From contig NZ_CP047593.1 of assembly GCF_009905215.1 (NCBI RefSeq), positions 3,786,900 to 3,850,899 on the forward strand: DNA of 64,000 nt, written 5' to 3'. Below are positions 26,663-35,181 of this stretch, in pieces; position 1 is the first letter of the stretch; each line of letters opens with the position of its first letter. The notes under the pieces were generated by a model. That model made no database searches. It was not told the origin of the DNA and saw nothing but the letters and a program-made list of their open reading frames with translations. Both the position numbers and the translations under genes were made by a program. Source of the DNA: Tichowtungia aerotolerans (GTDB lineage Bacteria > Verrucomicrobiota > Kiritimatiellia > Kiritimatiellales > Tichowtungiaceae).

Positions 26663-26691
26663 TTGACACACCGGCTAAATTATTTTAGAAA
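26663..26691 (+). promoter_or_regulatory. LacI-type promoter/operator of the fusion gene
   Basis: TTGACA (26663-26668), a 17-nt spacer and TAGAAA (26686-26691) form the promoter. CTAAAWTAWTTTAG (26675-26688) lies in the spacer and touches the -10. Around it, CGGCTAAA and TTTAGAAAAA are identical in the promoter at 18627-18655. The palindrome may also govern the divergent sulfatase operon. Regulation by the downstream LacI gene is inferred. Confidence 0.68.
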
Positions 26692-26720
26692 AACAGGGTT
26701 ATTTCACAGAGAAAACGATC

Positions 26721-29219
26721 ATGTCAAAATTAACTCAAAGTGTACTTTTCAGCCTTCTCTCGGCAACTGCCTTCGCCGCCAACAATTCATTTCTCCCTTA
26801 TTCAGGGACATGGAATGCAGAGACAAACTGGACGTACGGAACCCCATACGCCACAGACCCAGACAACGCAGTGATTGCCGCTTACAAGACATGCACCATC
26901 GAGGAGGGAACTTCCGCCGAAGCCAACCGGATTTTTATTGGAGCCAACAGTCCGGGAACTCTGATCGTCAACGGAAACCTTTACACTCCAAGCGTTTTCG
27001 GTATCGACGTCGGACTATGGAACAACGGCCTGGGGGACGGCCAACTGACCATCGAAAACGGCGGACAAATCGGGTTCCCCAACAACCGCATCGCATCGAT
27101 CAGGCTTGGCGGCCCCACAAGCACAAAAGGTCGACTTCAAATCGGCAGCGCCACCTCCCCCGGAACGGCCTACCTGAACAATCTCTACGTACTAACTGAC
27201 ACAACCAGCACCGGACGGTCTTCTATCAACGTGGAAAACGGACTGCTGGACGTTTTGTCCGCTATCACCGTCGGATATCAGGCCGGCACTGCCAGCAATG
27301 CCCTCATGACGGTTTCCGGTTCATCAACCATATCCACCGCTCTCCTGAAAATCGGGCGGAACGACACCTCTTCCGATCTCCACACATCCGGACGTTTGAC
27401 TGTTACCGGAAGCGAACCTGTTTTCAAGCTCGGCAGCTCTCTTCTGCTGGCAAACAGCAGCGTACTCGACCTGAATTTTGACGATAACGGGATCGCACCG
27501 ATCATCGCCCCGAAATTCTGGTACAGCAATAGCGCAACAATCAACATTACCGGAACAACCAACGTATTGCCCGGCAGCTACGAACTCATCACCGGAACAA
27601 CCGGGGGCTCTACCGGCAACTCAATAACCTTTAGTATCAGCGGCTTTCATAACCGCTATCTGACCGAGATTGTCGAAAGCACCAACAACGGAGCCATCTC
27701 CTTTTCGCTGAATATAACCGCACAGCACACCTATGATCTCGGAGCCTGTGAACAGCAGCTGGCGTGGGCTTATGACAGCACCGATACCAACCGGATGGCA
27801 AAACAGCTAGACATTATTGATGCACTCTCAGACGCCGGGGCCGACTGGATCCGCCTGACACACCTCTCTGCATTCGCCACAAAAGCAACCCACATAAAAC
27901 GTTGCAATGAAAGAGGAATTAAGGTCCTTCTCCAGCTGTCAGCTGGACGCTCAGAGTTCTATCCGCAGGGAACCGAAAAACGCCCGGGGAGTGATCCCGC
28001 CGGACAACCGCAATGGGACAGCTACCGACTGTCTGACATAGATCTCAACCTGGCAGAAAGTTACATCCGCAGTTTTTTTGATGTTCTGATCGCCAGCAAT
28101 GCGACGATTGATGCGATTGAAATGTTCAACGAAATCAACTGGAATGCATTCAACGGGGATCTCCCCCTTGTTGAAGGCGGATACTGGATTGATGAAAACA
28201 CGGACTGGAATAACAGCACCTTTAGCCAATATCGTGCCGGCATCGAAAAGGTCGCAAAACTCACAAAAACCGTAAGCGATCTCAATGAGGAATATTTCGG
28301 TGGAGTCCCGGAGATGATCACATGCGGTATGGTGGGGGCCTCCTCAATGAATTCGAACTGGGTTGCCAGAGTTAAAGGCGGGTTGGTTTCTCAGGCCCTG
28401 ACCCTGCAACTGATGCACGGCTCACATCCGATGCAGACCAACAGTGCAAATTATCTTCAATATGTTGACGGCATCGGAATGCACATCTATCCGAATATTA
28501 TCGATTTTAACGAACAAACCACACTTGCAGAAATTCATGAGGATCTTGACGATACGCTGAGCATTCCCGGAGTCGGGACCACCAAACCGTTCTGGATCAC
28601 CGAATGCGGCTATCAGCGCAGCTATTTCGACACCGAAACAAACCGCTACAAACAACTTCTTTTATTTCATGACGCCCTGACCGAATACGATCGTCCTAAA
28701 AGCGCAATTCGAACCGTATTCCACTTTGCTTTCAGCAAAGAATGCAATACATCCCACTACGTCTGGGACGATGGGATCGCAGATAAATCCATCGATATTT
28801 TTTCGGCAGCAACCGAAGAAAACGCCACCTGGGACCGCCTGCCGTTCGATGCTTGGCAGGTTGAAAATTTCGGTGAAAAGGCAAACGATGAATCTGTCAG
28901 CGGCACTCTGGCTGACAGCGACGGTGATGGAAACGTCAACCTGATCGAATATGCAACAGGAAGCAATCCAACCGATCCGGCATCCACTCCGGACCTTCAC
29001 ATTATTTCCGGACCCGCCATTACCTACATGGCACGCACTGATGACACACAACTAACCAGCACTCTGCAGAAAACAATCCAGCTAACCCCGGCTGAATGGG
29101 AAAACGTAACCAACTGTAATTCGCAGAAAAGCGATACCGACGAATATCTGGTATTCAGCACACAGCCAACGAACACCACCGGTTTTTACCGACTGAACAT
29201 CACCAGAGAGACAAACTGA
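26721..29219 (+). CDS. Secreted fusion of passenger-like domain and clan GH-A-like glycosidase
   Basis: The 832-residue product has a signal peptide, then about 300 residues homologous to the passenger-like protein at 17342 (AANNSFLPYSGTWNAETNW, TCTIEEGTSAEANRIF, INITGT). From about residue 335 it is homologous to the glycosidase at 22918, with FNEINWNAFNGDLPLVEGG and PFWITECGY carrying the candidate catalytic Glu residues. A C-terminal Asp-rich stretch (DSDGDGNVNLIEYATGSNP) resembles a calcium-binding linker and is followed by the common TGFYRLNIT tail. Thus one polypeptide joins two proteins encoded separately in the neighbouring units. It is monocistronic, followed by the LacI gene. It is probably a cell-surface hydrolase. 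Confidence 0.82.
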   Translation: MSKLTQSVLFSLLSATAFAANNSFLPYSGTWNAETNWTYGTPYATDPDNAVIAAYKTCTIEEGTSAEANRIFIGANSPGTLIVNGNLYTPSVFGIDVGLWNNGLGDGQLTIENGGQIGFPNNRIASIRLGGPTSTKGRLQIGSATSPGTAYLNNLYVLTDTTSTGRSSINVENGLLDVLSAITVGYQAGTASNALMTVSGSSTISTALLKIGRNDTSSDLHTSGRLTVTGSEPVFKLGSSLLLANSSVLDLNFDDNGIAPIIAPKFWYSNSATINITGTTNVLPGSYELITGTTGGSTGNSITFSISGFHNRYLTEIVESTNNGAISFSLNITAQHTYDLGACEQQLAWAYDSTDTNRMAKQLDIIDALSDAGADWIRLTHLSAFATKATHIKRCNERGIKVLLQLSAGRSEFYPQGTEKRPGSDPAGQPQWDSYRLSDIDLNLAESYIRSFFDVLIASNATIDAIEMFNEINWNAFNGDLPLVEGGYWIDENTDWNNSTFSQYRAGIEKVAKLTKTVSDLNEEYFGGVPEMITCGMVGASSMNSNWVARVKGGLVSQALTLQLMHGSHPMQTNSANYLQYVDGIGMHIYPNIIDFNEQTTLAEIHEDLDDTLSIPGVGTTKPFWITECGYQRSYFDTETNRYKQLLLFHDALTEYDRPKSAIRTVFHFAFSKECNTSHYVWDDGIADKSIDIFSAATEENATWDRLPFDAWQVENFGEKANDESVSGTLADSDGDGNVNLIEYATGSNPTDPASTPDLHIISGPAITYMARTDDTQLTSTLQKTIQLTPAEWENVTNCNSQKSDTDEYLVFSTQPTNTTGFYRLNITRETN

Positions 29220-29328
29220 TTAAGGCAGCAGTCCGATCAGAAACCGGCTTTGGTCATTACCAACAACCCGAATTTCCCTATAAGTAAAACACTTTACCTG
29301 CTGTCGGTTAAGAACTACCCTGCAGTTC

Positions 29329-30369
29329 ATGAATAAGAAAAACAAAAAACGCAAATTAACCATTAAAGATATTGCGCAGCAAGCCAGGGTATCCATCACC
29401 ACCGCTTCATTCGTGCTGAACGGACAAGATGAAAAATACGGCATCAAGGCCGAAACGGCCGAACGGGTTCGCGAAGCCGTTCGAAAAAACAATTTCCAGC
29501 CAAACTATGGCGCCCGCATCCTTAAAACCGGAAAATCCAATACCCTTGCTTTTATTGCTCCGAGCATTACAGATGGCTTTTACAACGAAGTCGTGGTTTC
29601 GATCGAAACAGCTGCCTTGAAAGCCGGATACCAATTGATCCTCTGCAACTCGCTCGACAACATCGAAACGGAAAAAACCTACCTCAAAAACCTGATCGAA
29701 CGCAAAGTCGACGGTATCGTCCTGATCCCAGTCGACCCGACAGCGAAACACCTTCAAATACTCAAAGACGAACAGATCAAAACCGTACTCTTCTGCCCCC
29801 CCGAACTGGCCGACAAGCATTTCTACTGCGTCGACTTTGACCTTGCGTCCGCCCCCAGACTCACCGTTGACCACCTTGTCGAACAGGGGTGCAAAAAAAT
29901 CGTCATGCTTGACTGGCGCCCGGCAAAACCCCGTTCCTCCTCATGGGCACGAAATCGCAACGTTCTGCGCAAAACCTTTCAGGCATCGCTCCGCAAACAC
30001 GGCCTTTCCTGCGGAACCGATGCCGTTTGGACGCTTTTCGGCGAAGAAGAAAACCCGGCCGATGCCGAAGAATTCAAAAAGCTCCTGAGCAAACAAAAAC
30101 CTGACGCTATCGTTGCCATGAGGGACATTCAGCTGCTTCGGGCCTGGCTCCCGCTGACCGAAGCCGGGCTTTCCGTTCCAGCCGACATCCGGCTGGCCGG
30201 ATGCGATGATATTCAGGCATCGGTATACTGGTCTCCACCGCTCACTTCCATACTCATGCCGAAAAAAGAGCTCGGACTTCATGTTGTAAACGTCTTACTC
30301 AATGAGTCCATCCAAAGCGGAATCCACACCTTTCCTGTTGAACTGGTTCCCCGAGCCTCCTCACGCTAA
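29329..30369 (+). CDS. LacI-family transcriptional regulator
   Basis: The 346-residue protein has an N-terminal helix-turn-helix (LTIKDIAQQARVSITTASF) and hinge helix, followed by a periplasmic-binding-protein-like ligand domain (TLAFIAPSITDGFYNEVV, KVDGIVLIPVD, AGCDDIQASVYWSPPLTS). This is the LacI/GalR layout, and the sugar effector would be an end product of the pathway. It lies 109 nt past the fusion gene in the same direction. The related palindromes in two promoters of locus B make it the likely regulator of that locus. No such palindrome is seen before its own gene. Ribosome-binding sequence before the ATG is weak. Confidence 0.94.
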   Translation: MNKKNKKRKLTIKDIAQQARVSITTASFVLNGQDEKYGIKAETAERVREAVRKNNFQPNYGARILKTGKSNTLAFIAPSITDGFYNEVVVSIETAALKAGYQLILCNSLDNIETEKTYLKNLIERKVDGIVLIPVDPTAKHLQILKDEQIKTVLFCPPELADKHFYCVDFDLASAPRLTVDHLVEQGCKKIVMLDWRPAKPRSSSWARNRNVLRKTFQASLRKHGLSCGTDAVWTLFGEEENPADAEEFKKLLSKQKPDAIVAMRDIQLLRAWLPLTEAGLSVPADIRLAGCDDIQASVYWSPPLTSILMPKKELGLHVVNVLLNESIQSGIHTFPVELVPRASSR

Positions 30370-30529
30370 CTGACGCTTAATCTGACAGGTGGACTCCGCC
30401 AGACCGAAACCCCCTATCACAAAAAATGTTCTAATATTGCTACCCGACCTCTCCCCTGCCCTAACACCTCTCATAATATAAAACAATACTGCTAAAGCGC
30501 CGTTGTCTGCCTGAAAATTTTGTTCTTGA

Positions 30530-30681
30530 TGCTCTGTTCCGTTCTGTTACGTTCCGTAGCCTTAACGCAGAAACGCCGGGAAAGTGCTGTGAAACTCAGC
30601 CGCTGTCGCGCAACCGTAAAGTCGGAGCACCGTCCTTTCTGCACCAACCTGAACCCGTCCCCGCGCAAGGGACAGAAAGGA
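30530..30681 (+). ncRNA. Cobalamin riboswitch with SD-sequestering helix
   Basis: The segment contains the cobalamin aptamer hallmarks GGGAAAGTG, GTGAAACTCAGCCGC and GCGCAACCGTAAAGTCGG (B12 box and core). It lies upstream of btuB. In the expression platform TCCTTTCT (30633-30640) is perfectly complementary to AGAAAGGA (30674-30681), the ribosome-binding site of btuB. A nested GTCCC/GGGAC stem adds stability. Cobalamin binding should favour the closed helix and lower translation of the transporter operon. The upstream edge of the aptamer is approximate. Confidence 0.88.
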
Positions 30682-30685
30682 TCCG

Positions 30686-32656
30686 ATGAACAAGATCATC
30701 ACAGCGGCTATTTGCGCCGCAACGCTCGGCGGTTTCGCCGAAACAACAAACACGCTGGATGCAGCGCGCGTCGTCGTCACAGCAACCCGCAACACAGCCC
30801 CCATACGTTCTATTGCCAACAACCCGTCAGTCATCACATCAGAAGATCTGGAACGAGGACATTACACGTCCATCCCGGAAGCCCTTCAGAAAAAGGCAGG
30901 AGTGTTTGTCAGCAGAATTTCAGACACCCCGTCACAGGCACAGGTTAATCTGCGCGGCTTCGGCGGCGATGCTGCCCACCAGAAAACTCTTGTATTATTG
31001 AACGGACGTAAACTCAATCGGCCCGATATGGCAACCATCAACTGGTGTCAGATTCCAATGCAGGCCGTCGAACGGATCGAAGTCATCCGCGGCCCCAACT
31101 CGGTTCTTTACGGCGATCACGCAGTCGGCGGAGTCATTAACATTATCACAAAACAGCCGTCAGAAATCCCTGCGACCACCCTCTCCGCATCGTTTGCCAG
31201 TGACGAAAAATATGAACAAAGCCTGACCACCTCCGGGAAACTGGAAGGACTGGGCTACGTCGCCACCCTCGGCCATCAGTCCGGCGACGGCTATCGCGAC
31301 CGATCCGCCTACGACTCGGCATCAGGAAGTATCCGTCTGAGCGGAAACATCAACGAACGGGTCAGTGCATACACAGAGATCTCCGCAGTTAAAGAACAGC
31401 ATCAGCTTCCCGGTGCTCTCACCAATCTCGTTGTACAAAGCCGAAAACAGGCTCAAAATCCAGACGATGCCGCCCGAGAGGAATTCATCCACCTTCAGGC
31501 GGGAGTCGATGCACTTCTGACTGAGGACCTGATTTTTAATCTCGATGGCGGCATTTCTCAGAAAGACCTCGAAGCCGACATAGCCTCATGGTTTACCTAT
31601 TACGACTATAAATTTTACACGTACACCCTCTCTCCGAAATTCACAATCCTGACCCCGGCCTTCGGACTGGAGAATGAACTGATTGCCGGAATCGATCTGA
31701 AAAGAGAAACACTCGACACTCAGAAATATTATGACAAAGCCCGCTCTGCACTCTGGACGGATACCGAAATTAAACGGACGACCATCGGCGGATACGTTGC
31801 CGATACGCTTCAACTGACAGATCAGCTCCTGCTCAGTGGCGGTCTGCGAATGGAAAAAAACAAACTGAAAGCTCAACAAAAAACAGGCGCACCTTTATTT
31901 GACGAAGAAAGTTCAGATTGGGAGAATGCATGGCAATCAGCCCTCACCTGGCTCCCGACCGATACTGTCAAAGTATTCGCCGGAATCGACCGAACCTACC
32001 GCTATGCATCGTTTGACGAACAGATCTCCTACTCCGGGTACGGAACCGACGGTTTTAACAAAAACCTCAAACCTGAAACCGGCATGAATTATGAAATCGG
32101 CGTCGAATATCTGCCCGCCAGTAATATAATGTTGCAGGCGACTCTGTTCCGAACCGACATGGAAGACGAAATCGCATGGGACTGGAGTACCTATCAGAAT
32201 GTAAACCTTGAAGAAACCACGCACAGCGGACTCGAACTATCCGCGGCATACACCCATGAACTTTTCGCACTCAACACCTACTATACCTGGCTGCAATCCG
32301 AATTTGCAGCAGGAGCAAACAAAGGCAATGAAATTCCGTGGGTTCCGCAGCACCAGCTCGATATCAACCTGGCATTGTTTGTGACCGATGATCTCACACT
32401 CCACACCCATATGAGCTACCTCGGCTCCATGTTTCAGTCCGGAGACAACTCCAATACCGGCGATAACCATCAATCCGAATACGCACTCTTTGACCTGCTC
32501 CTGCAATACGAGCTCCCGACTGATAAAATCGAAGCCACCGTATTTGCCGGCATCGACAACATCTTTGCCACAGAATACAATTATCTTGTATCGTGGGGCG
32601 GTTACTACCCTGCACCCGAACGGACCTATAAAGCCGGCCTAAGCCTGACATTCTGA
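30686..32656 (+). CDS. btuB: TonB-dependent cobalamin receptor
   Basis: The 656-residue outer membrane protein has a signal peptide (MNKIITAAICAATLGGFAE), and a TonB box (ARVVVTATRN) near residue 30. The plug domain carries SVITSEDLERG, INIITK and VLYGDHAVGGVINIITKQP, and a beta-barrel ends in SLTF, a typical aromatic C-terminus. It would bind cobalamin or related corrinoids and pass them into the periplasm using TonB energy. The riboswitch ahead and btuF, btuD and btuC behind fix the assignment. Its ATG is preceded by AGAAAGGA. Confidence 0.93.
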   Translation: MNKIITAAICAATLGGFAETTNTLDAARVVVTATRNTAPIRSIANNPSVITSEDLERGHYTSIPEALQKKAGVFVSRISDTPSQAQVNLRGFGGDAAHQKTLVLLNGRKLNRPDMATINWCQIPMQAVERIEVIRGPNSVLYGDHAVGGVINIITKQPSEIPATTLSASFASDEKYEQSLTTSGKLEGLGYVATLGHQSGDGYRDRSAYDSASGSIRLSGNINERVSAYTEISAVKEQHQLPGALTNLVVQSRKQAQNPDDAAREEFIHLQAGVDALLTEDLIFNLDGGISQKDLEADIASWFTYYDYKFYTYTLSPKFTILTPAFGLENELIAGIDLKRETLDTQKYYDKARSALWTDTEIKRTTIGGYVADTLQLTDQLLLSGGLRMEKNKLKAQQKTGAPLFDEESSDWENAWQSALTWLPTDTVKVFAGIDRTYRYASFDEQISYSGYGTDGFNKNLKPETGMNYEIGVEYLPASNIMLQATLFRTDMEDEIAWDWSTYQNVNLEETTHSGLELSAAYTHELFALNTYYTWLQSEFAAGANKGNEIPWVPQHQLDINLALFVTDDLTLHTHMSYLGSMFQSGDNSNTGDNHQSEYALFDLLLQYELPTDKIEATVFAGIDNIFATEYNYLVSWGGYYPAPERTYKAGLSLTF

Positions 32657-32673
32657 TAAAAAGCCGCCATGCT

Positions 32674-33510
32674 ATGGCTCCAATGTTTGGAAAACTCACA
32701 GCGCTCCTCGCCTTCATCCTGCTTCTGGCCGGATGCGGGGAGCGCACGGCGTCTTCCAACAGCAGCAGCCGGCGCATCGTATCCATTGCACCGAACGTTA
32801 CAGAAATCCTCTATACGCTTGGACAGAGCAATCAGGTGGTCGGCGTCAGCCGCTACAGCAATTGGCCTCCTGACGCCCGGAACAAGCCACACGTCGGCGG
32901 CACCTACGACCCCAACTGGGAAATGATTCTCTCGCTCCGGCCCGATCTGGTCATCGGCCTCGACTCACAAAAGGAAATTGCCGCACAGCTGAAACAACTC
33001 GGGGTTGATTTCCTAGGCGTCCCTCACGAGCGCGTTAAAGAAATCATGCAATCCATTCTCATCATCGGCAAAGCCTGCAGCGCCGAAGAAAAAGCCCATC
33101 AAATTTTCCAAGGATTGGAAAAACAGATCCAACAAGTTCCAACCATTGGAAAAACTGAAAGGCCGAAGGTTCTGGTCTGCATCGGACACGACGAACAGAT
33201 GACCCGCATGTATGTCGCCGCACGCCACACCTTCTACGACGACCTCATCGACCTCGCAGGCGGTACCAACGCCTGCGAACAGACCACGGTCAAATATCCG
33301 GAAATATCGCCCGAAAGCCTGCACGCCATGCAGCCCGACCTCATTATCGATATTGCCCCCAACCTCGCCCCTCGGGTTTCCCAATTGTGGGAACCATACC
33401 ATGCAATTCTAATGACCAACAGTTACGCCTTTATCCCCGGCCCCCGATTTGGTTTGCTTCTCGAAGATTTCACCAAAGCAATTCATGAATGCAGTCATCC
33501 AGACCAATAA
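32674..33510 (+). CDS. btuF: Cobalamin ABC transporter substrate-binding lipoprotein
   Basis: The 278-residue protein starts with a signal and lipobox (LLAGC), then SRRIVSIAPNVTEILYTLGQ, the opening of the BtuF/FhuD helical-backbone receptor family. Further family pieces are VVGVSRYSNWP and DLVIGL. It captures corrinoids in the periplasm for BtuCD. The ATG at 32674 lies 17 nt past the btuB stop with no clear ribosome-binding site; an ATG at 32683 lies within a TTCCA palindrome variant. Two exact TTCCA-N5-TGGAA elements and a TTCCC variant fall within the coding sequence. Confidence 0.9.
   Translation: MAPMFGKLTALLAFILLLAGCGERTASSNSSSRRIVSIAPNVTEILYTLGQSNQVVGVSRYSNWPPDARNKPHVGGTYDPNWEMILSLRPDLVIGLDSQKEIAAQLKQLGVDFLGVPHERVKEIMQSILIIGKACSAEEKAHQIFQGLEKQIQQVPTIGKTERPKVLVCIGHDEQMTRMYVAARHTFYDDLIDLAGGTNACEQTTVKYPEISPESLHAMQPDLIIDIAPNLAPRVSQLWEPYHAILMTNSYAFIPGPRFGLLLEDFTKAIHECSHPDQ
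32678..32692. repeat. TTCCA-N5-TGGAA element, one mismatch
   Basis: CTCCA-N5-TGGAA at the start of btuF. It contains ATGTTTGGAA, like the element at the sulfatase start 8322. Confidence 0.5.
33106..33120. repeat. TTCCA-N5-TGGAA palindrome
   Basis: Exact copy inside btuF; arms extend to TTTTCCA/TGGAAAA. It encodes part of FQGLEK. Confidence 0.75.
33137..33151. repeat. TTCCA-N5-TGGAA palindrome
   Basis: Exact copy 16 nt after the preceding one inside btuF, encoding part of VPTIGK. Confidence 0.75.
33378..33393. repeat. TTCCC variant palindrome in btuF
   Basis: TTCCCAATTGTGGGAA, a 16-nt variant of the dispersed element with GC-richer arms. Confidence 0.45.
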
Positions 33511-34246
33511 CCTGAATCTGTCGCTCGGCGGGAAACAGATTCTGCGCGACATCAGCATGACCGTGCAGTCCGGAGAATACGTATCCATCATCGGCCCCAA
33601 CGGCGCGGGGAAGAGCACGTTCATGCGCTGCCTGCTCGGCATGTACGCATATAAAGGAAGCATAGAAATCGCCGGACAGGAATGCTCGCAAGCCGACTCG
33701 AAACAATTGGCGAAAACGATCAGCTACGTGCCGCAAACCCATGATATGGAGTTTCCCCTGCCCGTTTATGACTTCGTCATGATGGGCCGCTATCCATACC
33801 TTTCGCCACTCGTGCCCGTTCAAAAAAAAGATATCGAAGCTGTGGAACGTGCGATGGATGTCACAGACACCTGGCCGTTCCGCGGTCGCCTGATGCGCAC
33901 TCTCTCCGGGGGCGAACGGCAAAAAGTTTACATCGCCGCCGCTCTCGCTCAGGAAACGCCGATCATGCTTCTCGACGAACCCGCCACCTTTCTCGACTGG
34001 AAACATCAGTCTGAAGTCATGCAGCTGCTCAAAAAAATCAACACCGACTGCGGAGCAACCGTAGTGGCAGTCAACCACGACCTTAACAGCGCAGCCCACT
34101 GGTCCGACCGCATCGTCGCCATCAAAGATGGGCAACTCCTGCTCGACGGCCTCCCCACGGACCTCATCCAGCCTGAACCGCTCAGACAGCTCTTCGAAAC
34201 CACCTTCATCCGCACAGAAACTCTCGCACCGGCCACGGAATCATGA
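33485..34246 (+). CDS. btuD: Cobalamin ABC transporter ATPase
   Basis: The 253-residue protein carries Walker A GPNGAGKST, the ABC signature LSGGERQKV and Walker B IMLLDEPATFLD, with a switch His in VAVNHDL. It is closest in form to FecE/BtuD ATPases. I take the ATG at 33485, which overlaps the end of btuF by 26 nt; the longer frame from 33449 adds residues out of family register. Its TGA overlaps the btuC ATG as ATGA, so btuD and btuC are coupled. It energises import through BtuC in the inner membrane. Confidence 0.93.
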   Translation: MNAVIQTNNLNLSLGGKQILRDISMTVQSGEYVSIIGPNGAGKSTFMRCLLGMYAYKGSIEIAGQECSQADSKQLAKTISYVPQTHDMEFPLPVYDFVMMGRYPYLSPLVPVQKKDIEAVERAMDVTDTWPFRGRLMRTLSGGERQKVYIAAALAQETPIMLLDEPATFLDWKHQSEVMQLLKKINTDCGATVVAVNHDLNSAAHWSDRIVAIKDGQLLLDGLPTDLIQPEPLRQLFETTFIRTETLAPATES

Positions 34247-35181
34247 AATTGAAATTCTCCATTCTGATTCTGATGGCCCTCGGCACATTGCTGCTTTTCC
34301 CAATGGTGGGAAGCACCGGAATTCCGAACACCGAGATTCTGCTTCAGCTCAGAATTCCACGAGTACTGACCGCCTTTCTGTCCGGAGTTGCGCTGGCGAC
34401 CAGCGGAATGATTTTTCAGGCGCTGTTCCGCAACCCTCTCTCCACTCCGTTCACACTCGGCGTTTCCGGCGGCGCCGCGCTCGGCGCGGCGCTCTGGATG
34501 CGGTTCGGCCCGGTTATTGCGCTGACCGGCATTGCAGCAACATCACTGGCCGGCTTCTTCGGTGCACTGCTCGCTGTTTTCCTGGTCTACGGCCTCGCGC
34601 GCGCCAAAGGCGGCTTTGCAACCAATACACTGCTGCTGGCCGGAGTGGCCGTGAACTTTTTCTTCTCCAGCCTGATCCTGCTGATCCAGTATTTCAGCGA
34701 CGCCGGCGAAACCTTCCGGATGATCCGCTGGCTGATGGGCGGGTTTTCTGTCATTGGCTTTCAAACCCCGATCCATCTAGCCATATTCACGATCGCCGGG
34801 CTGGCGGTCTGCGGACTGCTGACCCGCGAAATGAACCTGCTGCTGACCGGTGATGAGATCGCCGGAGCGCGCGGCGTCAATGTGGACCGCACCCGCAAAC
34901 TGCTGTTCTTCTCCGCATCGCTGATGACCGGCGCCGCGGTGGCGTTCTGCGGTCCAATCGGATTTGTGGGCCTAATGGTCCCGCATATCTGCCGAAAGCT
35001 TTTCAACGCCGATCATCGCAAACTGCTCCCGGCAGTGATTCTGTTCGGCGGATTCTTCATGACTGCCTGCGACGGACTCGCCCGCACCCTGCTCGCGCCG
35101 GTCGAAATGCCCGCCGGACTGATCACCGCCCTGCTCGGCGGACCGTTCTTTATCGGGCTCCTGCTAAAAGGAAAGTCATGA
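34243..35181 (+). CDS. btuC: Cobalamin ABC transporter permease
   Basis: The 312-residue membrane protein shows the FecCD family motif RNPLSTPFTLGVSGGAALGAA and the conserved GPIGFVGLMVPHICR and EMPAGLITALLGGPFF segments. About ten hydrophobic helices are seen. It forms the channel of the BtuCD transporter. Its end overlaps the next gene's ATG as ATGA. A TTCCC palindrome variant lies at 34297-34312, near the first helix. Confidence 0.93.
   Translation: MKLKFSILILMALGTLLLFPMVGSTGIPNTEILLQLRIPRVLTAFLSGVALATSGMIFQALFRNPLSTPFTLGVSGGAALGAALWMRFGPVIALTGIAATSLAGFFGALLAVFLVYGLARAKGGFATNTLLLAGVAVNFFFSSLILLIQYFSDAGETFRMIRWLMGGFSVIGFQTPIHLAIFTIAGLAVCGLLTREMNLLLTGDEIAGARGVNVDRTRKLLFFSASLMTGAAVAFCGPIGFVGLMVPHICRKLFNADHRKLLPAVILFGGFFMTACDGLARTLLAPVEMPAGLITALLGGPFFIGLLLKGKS
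34297..34312. repeat. TTCCC variant palindrome in btuC
   Basis: TTCCCAATGGTGGGAA, the same variant form as at 33378 in btuF. Confidence 0.45.
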
